Shown: positions 45,387-53,880, counted from the stretch's first letter. The stretch is 64,000 nucleotides of DNA from JALOOX01 sp964557955 (GCA_964557955.1 CAZLCS010000020.1:1-64000); one strand, 5' to 3'. Numbers and translations are program-made. Notes: generated by a model not told the origin, from the letters alone.

Positions 45387-45432
45387 TACCCGCTGGAAAC
45401 ATGGGCTAACCACATTTCAGGGGGTATAGAAT

Positions 45433-46020
45433 ATGAAGACGCGTTCCTGCAGGATCGGCATGCTTCAGGCGGGCATCGTGCTCGCGGCCATCGCGGCTGT
45501 TTGCGGCTTTGCAATGGCGGCCGAGTTTTCGGCGGACTTCTCCGTGAAAACCAAAGGCGAGGAGGAAGTGGTCGGCAAGATCTTCGTGAAGGGCGGTAAG
45601 ATTCGCCAGGAGGTCACCGAAGAGGGCGAGAAGCAGATCATGATCATCCGCCCCGACAAGAACATGACCTGGATGATCACCCCCGAAGAGAAGATGTACA
45701 TGGAGATTCCGTACGAATCGGACACCCAGTCCATCGAACCCTGGTCCGCCGAAAGAGAGAAAGAGGCCAAGTCCCTCGGAGAAGAGACGGTCAATGGCCA
45801 TGCAGCCAAAAAGTTTGAAGCCATGGAAGAGGGCGAGAAGGTGACCTACTGGATTTCGAAGAAACTGAACTTCCCGGTCAAGATTGAGGATTCCGAGTCC
45901 GTCATGGAATACAAGAACATCAAGGAGGGGTCGGTGCCGGATTCGGAGTTTGAAGTGCCGGCGGGCTATGAGAAAATGACCATGCCGGTCATGCCTTCTC
46001 AAAAAGGTTCTTCAAACTGA
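45433..46020 (+). CDS. Secreted DUF4412 family protein
   Basis: A 195-residue exported protein. A signal peptide of about 29 residues (ending AVCGFAMAAE) precedes a beta-rich domain: FSADFSVKTKGEEEVVGKIFVKGGKIRQEV, IMIIRPDKNMTWMITPEEKMYMEIPY, VNGHAAKKFEAMEEGEKVTYWISKKLNFPVKIE. This is the DUF4412 pattern, related in fold to LolA-like lipid-binding proteins, so a role in the periplasm with hydrophobic ligands is possible but unproven. It has a clear promoter upstream and ends 126 bases before the regulator start. Confidence 0.82.
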   Translation: MKTRSCRIGMLQAGIVLAAIAAVCGFAMAAEFSADFSVKTKGEEEVVGKIFVKGGKIRQEVTEEGEKQIMIIRPDKNMTWMITPEEKMYMEIPYESDTQSIEPWSAEREKEAKSLGEETVNGHAAKKFEAMEEGEKVTYWISKKLNFPVKIEDSESVMEYKNIKEGSVPDSEFEVPAGYEKMTMPVMPSQKGSSN

Positions 46021-46146
46021 TCGACTTCTCTTTTCTCATCGTCCACTTCACCGTCGAATCTTACGGCGGGGTTGCCAGGAAAACATCAACGAGAATTTAT
46101 ATTTACGTTCGACATTTCATTTGAGCCCTTGAAGCTCAATGTCTCA

Positions 46147-47514
46147 ATGTTTGCGAGCGAGCCCTTCGATATGGTCATCAATTCAGCCTTCGACGATCTG
46201 CTGCGAGACAAAAGGAACCTGGAGCAGATCCTCGACAACCTCATGGAAGGGATCATCGCTCACGATCGGGGTCGCAGGATTCTGTTTTTCAACAGGGCGG
46301 CCGAAGAAATCACGGGCTATACCAAGGGAGAAGTCGTCGGCAGAGACTGTCACGAGGTCTTTGCATCGCCGTTCTGCGGGGATCGCTGTTCATTCTGCGG
46401 ATCGGCGCCGGACTCCCTGGAGCACCTTTCCTACCCCCTGAACATCGTGACCAAGGGCGGGGAGCACAAGCGCATCGAGATGTCGGTTACGGGGATGACC
46501 GACGAAAAGGGCTGCTTTGTGGGAGTGCTGGCTGCCTTTCGGGACATGACGGACCTCATTGGCCTGAAGACCCGGCTCGGAGAGCTGAACTGCTTCGCCG
46601 GCATCATCGGCCGGGATCACAAAATGCTGCAGATTTTCGATCAGATCCGCGAGCTCGCCACCAACGACTATCCGGTTCATATCAGTGGGGAGACGGGGAC
46701 CGGCAAAGAACTGGTGGCTGCCGCCATTCACAACGAAAGCCGACGGGGAGGCCGCCCGTTCGTGCCGGTGAACTGTGGAGCCCTGCCCGAAGGGCTTCTC
46801 GAGAGCGAGCTTTTCGGTCACGTCAAGGGCGCCTTCTCCGGGGCGGTGCGCGACAAAAAGGGGCGGTTCGAGCTGGCCAGCGGAGGCACGATCTTTCTGG
46901 ACGAAGTCGGAGAGCTTCCCAAACCGATGCAGGTCAAGCTCCTTCGGGTGCTTCAGGAAGGAACCTTCGAGCATGTGGGAGGGGAAAAGACCCTTCGGGC
47001 TGACGTGCGTATCGTGAGCGCCACCAACCTCGATCTCAGGCGGGAGGTCGAACGGCAGAACTTCCGTGACGACCTCTACTACCGGCTTTGCGTCTTTCCT
47101 ATCCACCTGCCTCCCTTGCGGGAGCGAAGGAATGACATTCCCCTGCTGGCCGCGCATTTCCTGGAGCAGGCCCAGAAACGCGGTCAGAGCTCCATGGGGA
47201 TCTCGGGCGAGGCCCTTTCGGTCATGATGGATTACCCTTGGCCGGGAAATGTGAGAGAGCTCCAGAATGCTGTTTATTTTGCCCTGGTGAAGGCTAAGGG
47301 ACGGCTGATTCAACCGGACGATCTCCCCCCGGAAATCCGGATCGGGGTTCCCATGCGTTCGCAATCGGGCGCTCCTCGTAAGCTCGAAGCTCAATCGGTC
47401 CGGGATGCGCTCCTCCAGGCGGGAGGCAACAAGGCCAAGGCGGCCAGGATTCTCAGGGTGGGCCGTGCCACGCTTTACCGATTCATGGCGCAGGCGGACC
47501 TGGATGTATCATGA
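46147..47514 (+). CDS. Sigma-54-dependent activator with PAS domain
   Basis: A 455-residue enhancer-binding protein. An N-terminal PAS domain (about residues 20-130) has GIIAHDRGRRILFFNRAAEEITGYTKGEVVGRDCHEVF and a Cys-rich insert CGDRCSFCG that may bind metal or an Fe-S cluster. The AAA+ domain has HISGETGTGKELVA (Walker A), GHVKGAFSGA (sigma-54 contact loop) and GGTIFLDEVGELP (Walker B). A C-terminal Fis-type helix-turn-helix (GGNKAKAARILRVGRATLYRFM) follows. ATG 46147 is uncertain (no strong Shine-Dalgarno; 46174 also possible). Dyads and a -24/-12 promoter just downstream suggest it drives the oxygen-defence genes. Confidence 0.9.
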   Translation: MFASEPFDMVINSAFDDLLRDKRNLEQILDNLMEGIIAHDRGRRILFFNRAAEEITGYTKGEVVGRDCHEVFASPFCGDRCSFCGSAPDSLEHLSYPLNIVTKGGEHKRIEMSVTGMTDEKGCFVGVLAAFRDMTDLIGLKTRLGELNCFAGIIGRDHKMLQIFDQIRELATNDYPVHISGETGTGKELVAAAIHNESRRGGRPFVPVNCGALPEGLLESELFGHVKGAFSGAVRDKKGRFELASGGTIFLDEVGELPKPMQVKLLRVLQEGTFEHVGGEKTLRADVRIVSATNLDLRREVERQNFRDDLYYRLCVFPIHLPPLRERRNDIPLLAAHFLEQAQKRGQSSMGISGEALSVMMDYPWPGNVRELQNAVYFALVKAKGRLIQPDDLPPEIRIGVPMRSQSGAPRKLEAQSVRDALLQAGGNKAKAARILRVGRATLYRFMAQADLDVS

Positions 47515-47529
47515 GACATTTATGTCTCA
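47512..47529. promoter_or_regulatory. Enhancer-like dyad TGAGACAT-TT-ATGTCTCA
   Basis: A perfect 8-2-8 inverted repeat overlapping the stop codon of the sigma-54 activator gene. The same half-site TGAGACA(T) recurs at 47540-47547 and in the dyad at 47633-47652. Clustered repeats upstream of a -24/-12 promoter are what a Fis-type activator needs. Confidence 0.7.
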
Positions 47530-47632
47530 CAATTTCAAATGAGACATGCACTACAGAGTTGGCTTCCCAATTTTTGTTGAAAAATCAATCAACTTTCCTT
47601 CCTCCAGCTGCTGATGTTCCCAAGCTGCAAAC

Positions 47633-47652
47633 TGTCTCAGTTTCATGAGACA
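47633..47652. promoter_or_regulatory. Second enhancer-like dyad TGTCTCA-N6-TGAGACA
   Basis: A perfect inverted repeat with a six-base spacer and the same half-site as the dyad at 47512, but with the two halves in the opposite order. It is about 92 bases upstream of the -24 element, a suitable distance for an upstream activating sequence. Confidence 0.65.
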
Positions 47653-47743
47653 TCCAAACCGACGGCCTGGCAGAACGTGGTCAGTATGGCCTATGCGTTT
47701 GGATTTGCTATCTTTTATGCAATCACCTTCTGCCGGCGGCCAC

Positions 47744-47758
47744 TGGTATGATCCTTGC
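47744..47758 (+). promoter_or_regulatory. Sigma-54 (-24/-12) promoter
   Basis: TGGTATGATCCTTGC matches the consensus TGGCACG-N4-TTGC: GG at -24 and GC at -12 with exactly 10 bases between. It is located between the enhancer-like dyads and the small gene at 47819, pointing toward the flavodoxin and desulfoferrodoxin genes. Confidence 0.75.
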
Positions 47759-47818
47759 CCCTCCTCCATCGGATCAATCACGACGGACGAGTGATTTCCA
47801 GTGGGAGCGGAAAGGCCG

Positions 47819-48052
47819 ATGAAACGGTGTGATGAAATCCTTCGCAAAACCTTGGCTCTGACGGATGCCATGTCGGAGATTGCCGACGAGGGAGACAGTG
47901 CCCGTGAGGATGTCGGGTGTGGAGTCTTGTATGGAGTCCTGAGGGACTCTGCCTATAAGATCCGGAAGTTGGCCGAGGAAGAAAGGGACGCTCACATCCG
48001 GAAAGGTTGGTGGAAAGAGCGTGAGGGAGCGACCGGGGATCCCGCGTCGTGA
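47819..48052 (+). CDS. Small hypothetical protein, first gene after sigma-54 promoter
   Basis: A 77-residue soluble protein (MKRCDEILRKTLALTDAMSEIADEGDSAREDVGCGVLYG...). It is helical, with no signal peptide or known motif beyond two cysteines at residues 4 and 34. A GGAAAGG precedes the ATG at 47819. It is the first gene downstream of the -24/-12 promoter and lies 82 bases before flavodoxin, so it is probably co-expressed with the oxygen-defence genes. No function can be assigned. Confidence 0.6.
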   Translation: MKRCDEILRKTLALTDAMSEIADEGDSAREDVGCGVLYGVLRDSAYKIRKLAEEERDAHIRKGWWKEREGATGDPAS

Positions 48053-48134
48053 GGGAAGGGGGTCCCGCTCAGACCACTGAGTGAGCATCATCGGGCACGG
48101 GCATCAATGTGTGATCTAAGAGGGAGTGTAAGTC

Positions 48135-48575
48135 ATGGCTAAAGCACTGGTCATTTACGCGACACGCACCAATCAAACCAAGGGGATTGCTGATCTCATC
48201 GCTGAAGGGATGCGTTTGAAAGGCATGGATGTCACAGTGGTCAACGTGAACGAAGTCGACAAGAAGGGGGTCAACCCCCAGGAGTTTGATGCCGTCATCC
48301 TCGGTGCTGCCACCTATCACGGCGAAATGATCCAAACTATGAAGACCTTTCTCTTCGGGCTCGAGAAATTCAACCTGGAGGGAAAGATAGGTGGTGCATT
48401 CGGGGCCTTTGGCTGGAGCGGAGAGGCTCCCGGCAGGATCTATGATACCATGAAGAACGTCTACAAAATGGAGATGCTGGGCAGTCCCCTGATGTTGAAA
48501 AACCCGACTCTGGGCGGTGGAATCCAGATGGCACAGGATTACGGCAAAGAGGTCGCAACGAAATTGGGTCTTTAG
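48135..48575 (+). CDS. Flavodoxin-domain protein
   Basis: A 146-residue protein with one flavodoxin fold. FMN-binding loops are visible: VIYATRTNQTKGIADLIAEGM (phosphate loop), AVILGAATYHGEMIQTMKTFL and GAFGAFGWSGEAPGRIYDTM. The GFGWSGEA-type loop is closest to flavodoxin domains of oxygen/NO reductases (FprA/rubredoxin:oxygen oxidoreductase), so it may have split from such a protein or serve as its electron carrier. It lies upstream of desulfoferrodoxin (41-base gap) under the probable sigma-54 promoter. Confidence 0.88.
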   Translation: MAKALVIYATRTNQTKGIADLIAEGMRLKGMDVTVVNVNEVDKKGVNPQEFDAVILGAATYHGEMIQTMKTFLFGLEKFNLEGKIGGAFGAFGWSGEAPGRIYDTMKNVYKMEMLGSPLMLKNPTLGGGIQMAQDYGKEVATKLGL

Positions 48576-48616
48576 GGAGTCCGATCACAACACATCCTGA
48601 GATGAGGAGGCAAAAG

Positions 48617-48991
48617 ATGGCGGAGAGGATGCAAGTCTACAAGTGCGAACTGTGCGGAAACATCGTGGACGTTCTCCATGGCGGGGGTGGTGAGCTCGTG
48701 TGCTGTGGGCAGCCCATGAAGCTGTTTGTCGAGAACACCGTGGATGCAGCCAGGGAAAAGCATGTTCCGGTTATTGAGAAGACCGACCAGGGGATCAAGG
48801 TGAAGGTCGGGAGCGTTCCCCACCCCATGGAAGAGAAGCACTACATCGAGTGGGTGGAAATCATTGCCGGCGACAAGGTGTATCGGCAATTCCTCAAGCC
48901 CGGGGAGAGCCCCGAGGCCTTCTTCTGCCCTGAATCCGGACCGGTGGTCGCCCGGGAATACTGCAATCTTCACGGCCTGTGGAAAGCCTAG
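48617..48991 (+). CDS. dfx: Desulfoferrodoxin (superoxide reductase)
   Basis: A 124-residue enzyme that reduces superoxide to hydrogen peroxide without making oxygen. The N-terminal desulforedoxin-type centre I is built from CELCGNIVDVL and the adjacent CC of LVCCGQP. Centre II (the active iron) has ligands in HVPVIEK, VPHPMEEKHYIEW (histidines) and FFCPESG...NLHG (cysteine and histidine), with the catalytic Glu/Lys loop EKHVP. Length is normal. ATG 48617 has GAGGAGG upstream. It is followed by a good terminator and then cydAB. Confidence 0.95.
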   Translation: MAERMQVYKCELCGNIVDVLHGGGGELVCCGQPMKLFVENTVDAAREKHVPVIEKTDQGIKVKVGSVPHPMEEKHYIEWVEIIAGDKVYRQFLKPGESPEAFFCPESGPVVAREYCNLHGLWKA

Positions 48992-49037
48992 CATGCGGAG
49001 CGGTCTCCTGTAGTTCGATGCATAGAATGACGCAGTT

Positions 49038-49083
49038 GGCGGAGGGAGAGGTCGCCGAAGGCCGACTCCTTCCGCCGGTTTTT
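49038..49083 (+). terminator. Rho-independent terminator after desulfoferrodoxin
   Basis: GGCGGAGGGAG (49038-49048) pairs with CTCCTTCCGCC (49066-49076), with one mismatch. A further GTCG/CGAC pairing lies inside the loop, and five T's follow at 49079-49083. It separates the flavodoxin-dfx unit from cydAB. Confidence 0.7.
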
Positions 49084-49165
49084 GATTCCCGGTGTGCTTC
49101 CCGCCTTGACCCTTATCGGGCACCACGGGTGCCGTTGACCAAACATCGAGACAAGGAGAGTGAGG

Positions 49166-50491
49166 ATGGACGTTTTGACTCTTTCGCGGCTCCAGTTTGC
49201 CGCAGCGACGTTCTTTCACTTTCTCTTCGTCCCCCTCACCCTGGGGCTTTCTCTCATGATAGCCATCATGGAAACGAAGTACGTGAGATCGGGTGATGAG
49301 GACTACAAGAGGATGGCCCAGTTCTGGGGCAAGATCTTTTTGATCAACTTCGCCATCGGCGTTGTGACCGGGATCACCCTGGAGTTTCAGTTCGGGACCA
49401 ACTGGTCGAAATATTCGATTTATGTGGGTGATATATTTGGATCTTTGCTGGCCATAGAAGCCTCTGTGGCGTTCTTTCTCGAATCCACCTTCATCGGTGT
49501 CTGGGCTTTCGGATGGAAGCGGCTGTCGCCCAAGGCCCATGCCGTGAGCATCTGGCTTGTGGCTCTGGCATCCAATGTTTCGGCCTTTTGGATTCTTATT
49601 GCCAATGCCTGGATGCAGCACCCCGTAGGATATGCCATCCGCAACGGCCGGGTCGAGCTGACCGACTTCTTTGGTGTCGTGACTCAATCCTACGCAGTTC
49701 ATCAGATCATCCACACGTTATCGGGAGCCTACATCCTGGCCGGCTTTTTCGTGATGGGGGTGAGCGCGTATCACCTCCTGAGAAAACAGGAGGTCCAGTT
49801 CTTCACCTATTCTTTCCGAATGGGGCTCGCCTTCGCCCTTATCTTCTCTGTCGTGGAGGTGGTGCAGGGGCATGCCAATGGGGCCAAGGTTGCCGAGACC
49901 CAGCCCACCAAGCTGGCCGCCATGGAGTCTCTCTGGGAGACGACTCAGAGTGCACCGCAGTACCTGCTCGTGGTCCCCGATGAAAAGAATGAAGGAAACA
50001 AGCTTGAGGTGGGAGCCATGCCCGGGCTGTTGAGTCTATTGGCCTACCATGACAGCCAGGCCACGGTGAAAGGCCTCAAGGATTTCCCCAAGGAGGAGAG
50101 ACCGCCCGTGACCATCACGTTCATCGCTTTTCGCACCATGGTGGGGCTTGGTTTCCTGTTTCTGCTCCTCAGCATCGTCGGATGGTTCAAACGGAATAAG
50201 CTGCTCGAATCGCCGGGTTACCTCAAAATCATGCTCTATGCGATCCCGCTGCCCTACCTGGCGCTGGAAGCCGGCTGGACGGTGGCGGAAGTGGGCCGGC
50301 AGCCCTGGGTGGTCTACGGGGTGATGAAGACGGCGGATGCCGTCTCCCCCATTGCCGTATCGCAGGTCATGTCGTCACTCTTGGCCTTTATCGGGGTTTA
50401 CACGGTGTTGGGGATCGTGGCGTTCTACCTGATCGCATCCGTTGCGCGCAAGGGCCCTGCGCCCGCCGTGGCCGCGGTTTCCGAGAAGTAG
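49166..50491 (+). CDS. cydA: Cytochrome bd oxidase subunit I
   Basis: A 441-residue membrane protein with about nine spans. It binds hemes b558, b595 and d, and reduces O2 to water with quinol. The N-terminal FAAATFFHFLFVPLTLGLS holds the heme b595/d histidine; VHQIIHTLSGAYILAG contains the heme b558 histidine; VAEVGRQPWVVYGVMKTADAVSP is the GRQPW motif of the quinol site. The Q-loop is the short type, as in cyanide-insensitive and anaerobe oxidases. ATG 49166 has AAGGAG at seven bases. In a strict anaerobe the enzyme scavenges traces of oxygen. Confidence 0.96.
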   Translation: MDVLTLSRLQFAAATFFHFLFVPLTLGLSLMIAIMETKYVRSGDEDYKRMAQFWGKIFLINFAIGVVTGITLEFQFGTNWSKYSIYVGDIFGSLLAIEASVAFFLESTFIGVWAFGWKRLSPKAHAVSIWLVALASNVSAFWILIANAWMQHPVGYAIRNGRVELTDFFGVVTQSYAVHQIIHTLSGAYILAGFFVMGVSAYHLLRKQEVQFFTYSFRMGLAFALIFSVVEVVQGHANGAKVAETQPTKLAAMESLWETTQSAPQYLLVVPDEKNEGNKLEVGAMPGLLSLLAYHDSQATVKGLKDFPKEERPPVTITFIAFRTMVGLGFLFLLLSIVGWFKRNKLLESPGYLKIMLYAIPLPYLALEAGWTVAEVGRQPWVVYGVMKTADAVSPIAVSQVMSSLLAFIGVYTVLGIVAFYLIASVARKGPAPAVAAVSEK

Positions 50492-50506
50492 AGGGAGGGT
50501 CTGAAG

Positions 50507-51547
50507 ATGTTTGAGTCCATATGGTTTGCGTTGTGGGGCATTCTATGGGCGGTCTATTTCATGCTGGATGGCTTCGATCTTGGTCTGGGCACCCTGCTGC
50601 CGGTTCTCGGGAAAACTGAAGAGGACAAGAGGACCATGCTGAACGCCATGGGGCCGTTCTGGAACGGCAATGAGGTCTGGCTGATCACAGCCGGCGGCGT
50701 CACCTTCGCTGCGTTCCCGACGACCTATGCCGTCATGTTCAGTGGGCTTTATTCCGCCCTGATGCTCATCCTGTTTGCCCTCATTATGCGCGGCATCGCC
50801 ATGGAATACCGCGGGCAGGTCAATGACCAGCGGTGGCGGTCCATCTGGGATCTGTTCATCTTTCTGGGGAGCTTTCTGCCGGCCCTGCTGCTGGGAGTTG
50901 CCTTCGCCAACATCTTCCAGGGGATTCCCATCGACGAGACGGGCGTCTACCGGGGGACGCTTTTCACCTTGCTCAATCCTTACGGCATCCTCGGGGGACT
51001 CTTCTTCGTGGTGATGTTCCTGGTTCATGGAAGCCTTTGGCTGGCCGTCAAGTCCGAGGGGCCTCTCCATGAAAGGGCAACGAAGCTGGCCGGCAGACTT
51101 TGGATGGCCCTGGCTGCTGTGGCGGTCGCGTTTCTGGTGGCCACCTGGTTCGCCACGCGTCTCTACGACAACTATCTCAACAACCCGTTGATGTATGTGG
51201 TACCGATCATTCTGATTCCGGTGATCGTGGTGGGAGCTCTGGTCATGATCGGGGTCTTCATCGGCAAGGGGCATTATTGGAAAGCCTGGTTTTCCTCGAG
51301 CGCACTCATTGTCGGGGCCACGCTTTTCGGGGTGGCCGGGCTGTATCCCAATCTTCTGCCCTCCAGCCTCAACCCCGCCTTCAGCCTGACCATTCACAAC
51401 TCGGCTTCGAGCCAGCTCACCCTGAAGATCATGCTGGGCGTGGCTCTGACTTTCATTCCCATTGTCATCGCTTACCAGATCTGGGCTTATCACGTCTTCA
51501 AGGACAGGTTGGGAGATGATGAGCTGGCCTACGAAGAGAGCTATTAG
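50507..51547 (+). CDS. cydB: Cytochrome bd oxidase subunit II
   Basis: A 346-residue membrane protein with eight or nine spans, the partner of CydA. The N-terminus (FESIWFALWGILWAVYFMLDGFDLGLGTLLP) carries the conserved WxxYxxxDGFDLG signature, and PFWNGNEVWLITAGG is the second diagnostic segment. It begins 15 bases after the cydA stop, so the two are co-translated. No CydX-type small subunit was spotted. Confidence 0.96.
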   Translation: MFESIWFALWGILWAVYFMLDGFDLGLGTLLPVLGKTEEDKRTMLNAMGPFWNGNEVWLITAGGVTFAAFPTTYAVMFSGLYSALMLILFALIMRGIAMEYRGQVNDQRWRSIWDLFIFLGSFLPALLLGVAFANIFQGIPIDETGVYRGTLFTLLNPYGILGGLFFVVMFLVHGSLWLAVKSEGPLHERATKLAGRLWMALAAVAVAFLVATWFATRLYDNYLNNPLMYVVPIILIPVIVVGALVMIGVFIGKGHYWKAWFSSSALIVGATLFGVAGLYPNLLPSSLNPAFSLTIHNSASSQLTLKIMLGVALTFIPIVIAYQIWAYHVFKDRLGDDELAYEESY

Positions 51548-51605
51548 ACACTGCGGCCTTGTACGGAGCTGCCGGATCGGTCGGACCGATGAAAGGACAT
51601 GAGAG

Positions 51606-52070
51606 ATGAAGAATATTGTAGTGATCGCTCTGCTGCTTCTGGCAGCCGGCGTCGGCCTGGGGGAGGCTGGAAGTTCTGGGGTTCCCGTCCCCTCTGAAGG
51701 TTTGGAGCCCGCTGCTCTCTCGAAGGTTGACGTCGTAAACATACAGGTTGCGCAGGCAGGGCAGGGCGCGGGCGGCGGCACTTTCAAGGAAGTGGAGGCA
51801 ATTATTCAAAAATATCATTGCACCGTTTGCCACGTCGGGGCCGAGCCTCGCGGTGGTCTCAGGCTGGACAGCTACGACAGCATCATGAAGGGAAGCAAGG
51901 ATGGGCCGGTGGTTGTGCCGGGTGTTCCTGAAAAGAGTGAACTCCTTTTGCGTGTCATGGGAGCCAAAGATCCGCGCATGCCCATGACCGGCCCGCCCTG
52001 GTTGAGCGATGACGAAGTGAAGATCCTGGAGAACTGGATCAAGGACGGCGCCAAAGGTCCCAAGAGCTGA
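51606..52070 (+). CDS. Secreted c-type cytochrome domain protein
   Basis: A 154-residue exported protein. After a signal peptide (about residues 1-20) and a variable linker comes a cytochrome domain with CTVCH (heme c) near residue 77. The GGLRLDSYDSIMKG segment and PMTGPPWLSDDEVKILENWIKDGAK follow, a pattern shared with planctomycete-type cytochrome C domains (the late Met is a probable sixth ligand). It lies 58 bases after cydB and may be linked to the quinol oxidase or to a periplasmic electron route. Confidence 0.8.
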   Translation: MKNIVVIALLLLAAGVGLGEAGSSGVPVPSEGLEPAALSKVDVVNIQVAQAGQGAGGGTFKEVEAIIQKYHCTVCHVGAEPRGGLRLDSYDSIMKGSKDGPVVVPGVPEKSELLLRVMGAKDPRMPMTGPPWLSDDEVKILENWIKDGAKGPKS

Positions 52071-52241
52071 GACGTTCTGATCATGGCTTGCCTGGGAATG
52101 GGGAGCCTGCTCAGGCAATGATTGGCCTGGACGGAGATAAACCTCGCCCTCATGTGCAAATGACGGTATCACCTGCAGGGGCGGAGTTTATCCCCGCCCG
52201 AATCGCTCGGCCAGGGTTGTGAGACCCCGCCGAAGAGTCTC

Positions 52242-52724
52242 TCAGGGTATATAGACGAAGGCAAGGAAGAGCTCGTAAACCACGAGGACGGCGTAGAGCA
52301 AAGGTACCACGAAAAGCAGGTTCTTGCCCTTGATACGGCCCTTCAAGAGAGGATAGTCTTTATGGATGAGGAGCCACATGAGGGATGCCCCGGTCACCAG
52401 GTATTTGGCCAGCAGAAAGTGAATGGGACCGATACGCAGAAAGAAGTCCATCACCGGGTTCAGCTCCTGGGCGCCTCGGCTCAGGAGGTGGAGCGTCATG
52501 AAGGCGTCAGCCAGGCAAAGCCCAAGCGAAGCCAGGAACGCACCCACGGACCGCCAGCCATAACGGTCGACGTAGTAGTGGATCAACCGGTCCTCTTTAC
52601 GCCTTCCATATCGCCTCGATCCGAATAGACTGCTCAGGCTGAACGGTACTGTCGGTCGTTTTCGGCGGTCCCTGCCGCTCCTTCTCTCAACAAAACTGGA
52701 GGATGAAACAATATCGCCGGCCAT
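52242..52724 (-). CDS. DUF5658-like membrane protein
   Basis: A 160-residue protein. The first 50 residues are charged (SSFVERRSGRDRRKRP, GSRRYGRRKEDR). Three hydrophobic segments follow: AFLASLGLCLADAFMTLHLLS, HFLLAKYLVTGASLMWLLI and LLFVVPLLYAVLVVYELFLAF. The LxLxDAxMTLHLLxxGAxELNPVMDxFL segment is typical of the DUF5658 family. Function is unknown. ATG 52724 is preferred over the frame start at 52760 because GAGG lies upstream. Confidence 0.7.
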   Translation of the reverse strand: MAGDIVSSSSFVERRSGRDRRKRPTVPFSLSSLFGSRRYGRRKEDRLIHYYVDRYGWRSVGAFLASLGLCLADAFMTLHLLSRGAQELNPVMDFFLRIGPIHFLLAKYLVTGASLMWLLIHKDYPLLKGRIKGKNLLFVVPLLYAVLVVYELFLAFVYIP

Positions 52725-52851
52725 TGCACCTCGCTTCCTGCTCGATGTCAAAAACGCCACGATCTCCGGGCACCCGCCCGCCAGTTGATCATAACGTACC
52801 GGATTTGTGGTCAGAATGCAAGAGACAGTTTTGGAGACTCCTGGAGCATCG

Positions 52852-53619
52852 ATGGGACAAAAGGCAGCCTTCCGCCCGGAAGTACAGTTGCCCTTTCCGA
52901 GCGGTTGCCGGACGGCGCGTTTCTGCCGCCGCGAGAAGCGCTTCCTGGTGGAAGTTGAACTGGATGGCCAGCGGGTATGGGTTCACTGCAACAACTCCGG
53001 GAGCATGCTGGGTCTCCTCAGAGAAGGCTGCGAAGTCTTCATTTCTCCGGCGTTGAGGCCGGGCCGGCGGCTTGGGTTCACGCTGGAAATGGTGAAATGG
53101 GGGGGCTTCTGGGTCGGTGTCAACACCCTTACACCCAATCGCCTGCTCAAGAAGGCATGGGAAGGGGGACTTCTACCGGAGACTGCCGGCTACACGTCCA
53201 TTAGGCCTGAGGCGGCAGTGGGCAGCAGCCGACTGGATGCATGTTTCGAAGGGCCGCGCGGAAGGCTGTGGGTCGAGGCCAAGAATGTCACCCTTGTAGA
53301 AGAGGACGTTGGATACTTCCCCGATGCCATGACGCAAAGGGGGCAGAAGCATCTCAGAGAGCTCATGGAAATGCTGGAAAGAGGGGATCGGGCGGCGTGT
53401 TTTTACCTGATTCAAAGACCGGATGCGAAGTGTTTCGGACCGGCGGACTTCATCGATCCCGAGTTCTCTCGACTGTTCCTTGAAGCACTGGAGAAGGGGG
53501 TGGAGGTCTGGCCCTATCGCGCCATCCTTACAACGACGGGCATCGAACTCGGAGAGCGCCTCAATATCCTCCCCATGAAACGGCCCATGGAAGTGTTGTC
53601 GCCTTGCGGCCTGCCGTAG
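52852..53619 (+). CDS. sfsA: Sugar fermentation stimulation protein homologue
   Basis: A 255-residue SfsA-family protein; the fold is nuclease-like and some members bind DNA, but the cellular role is unclear. Marks: FLVEVELDGQRVWVHCNNSGSMLGLL, GFWVGVNTLTPNRLLKKA, LWVEAKNVTLVEEDVGYFPDAMTQRGQKHLREL and CFYLIQRPDAKCFGPADFIDPEFSRL. The last 10-15 residues do not match the family and are encoded over a remnant of an opposite-strand slp gene, so the true C-terminus was probably altered. ATG 52852 has GGAG; GTG 52807 and ATG 52816 are alternatives. Confidence 0.9.
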   Translation: MGQKAAFRPEVQLPFPSGCRTARFCRREKRFLVEVELDGQRVWVHCNNSGSMLGLLREGCEVFISPALRPGRRLGFTLEMVKWGGFWVGVNTLTPNRLLKKAWEGGLLPETAGYTSIRPEAAVGSSRLDACFEGPRGRLWVEAKNVTLVEEDVGYFPDAMTQRGQKHLRELMEMLERGDRAACFYLIQRPDAKCFGPADFIDPEFSRLFLEALEKGVEVWPYRAILTTTGIELGERLNILPMKRPMEVLSPCGLP

Positions 53620-53753
53620 CTGTCGAGCGCCATCTGGAGGATCTTGATGGTGGTGTATCCTTCATGGTTGACGGTCCCGATGATGCGTCCTCCCCAAATG
53701 ACTGCCTCTCCCATGAACGCTCCCGGATTGGGCAGGACGCCGGCAAAATACAC
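53581..53753 (-). pseudogene. Remnant of an Slp-family outer-membrane lipoprotein gene
   Basis: Reading the minus strand gives GEAVIWGGRIIGTVNHEGYTT, then ILQMALDSYGRPQGDNTSMGRF. This matches the Slp core (VxWGGxIIxVxNxEDG..EVLQxPLDxxGRPxxxxxSxGRF). The signal peptide, lipobox and about two thirds of the domain are missing, and the 3' part runs into the end of sfsA. It is therefore a fragment, not a gene. Confidence 0.5.
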
Positions 53754-53880
53754 GTCGCTCCTTTCCCCTCAAAACAATCATAATGACGTCAACGTGAATC
53801 AGCATTTCACCCGATTGATTCCGCATACACGTCTGGGAGCGGGTGCCCTGAATGGAGCGTCAATCTCCAAAGCAGGCCGG

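Noticed and set aside
49160..49165. GTG at 49160 as the cydA start
   Set aside because: It would leave only one base between AAGGAG and the start codon; the ATG at 49166 has normal spacing.
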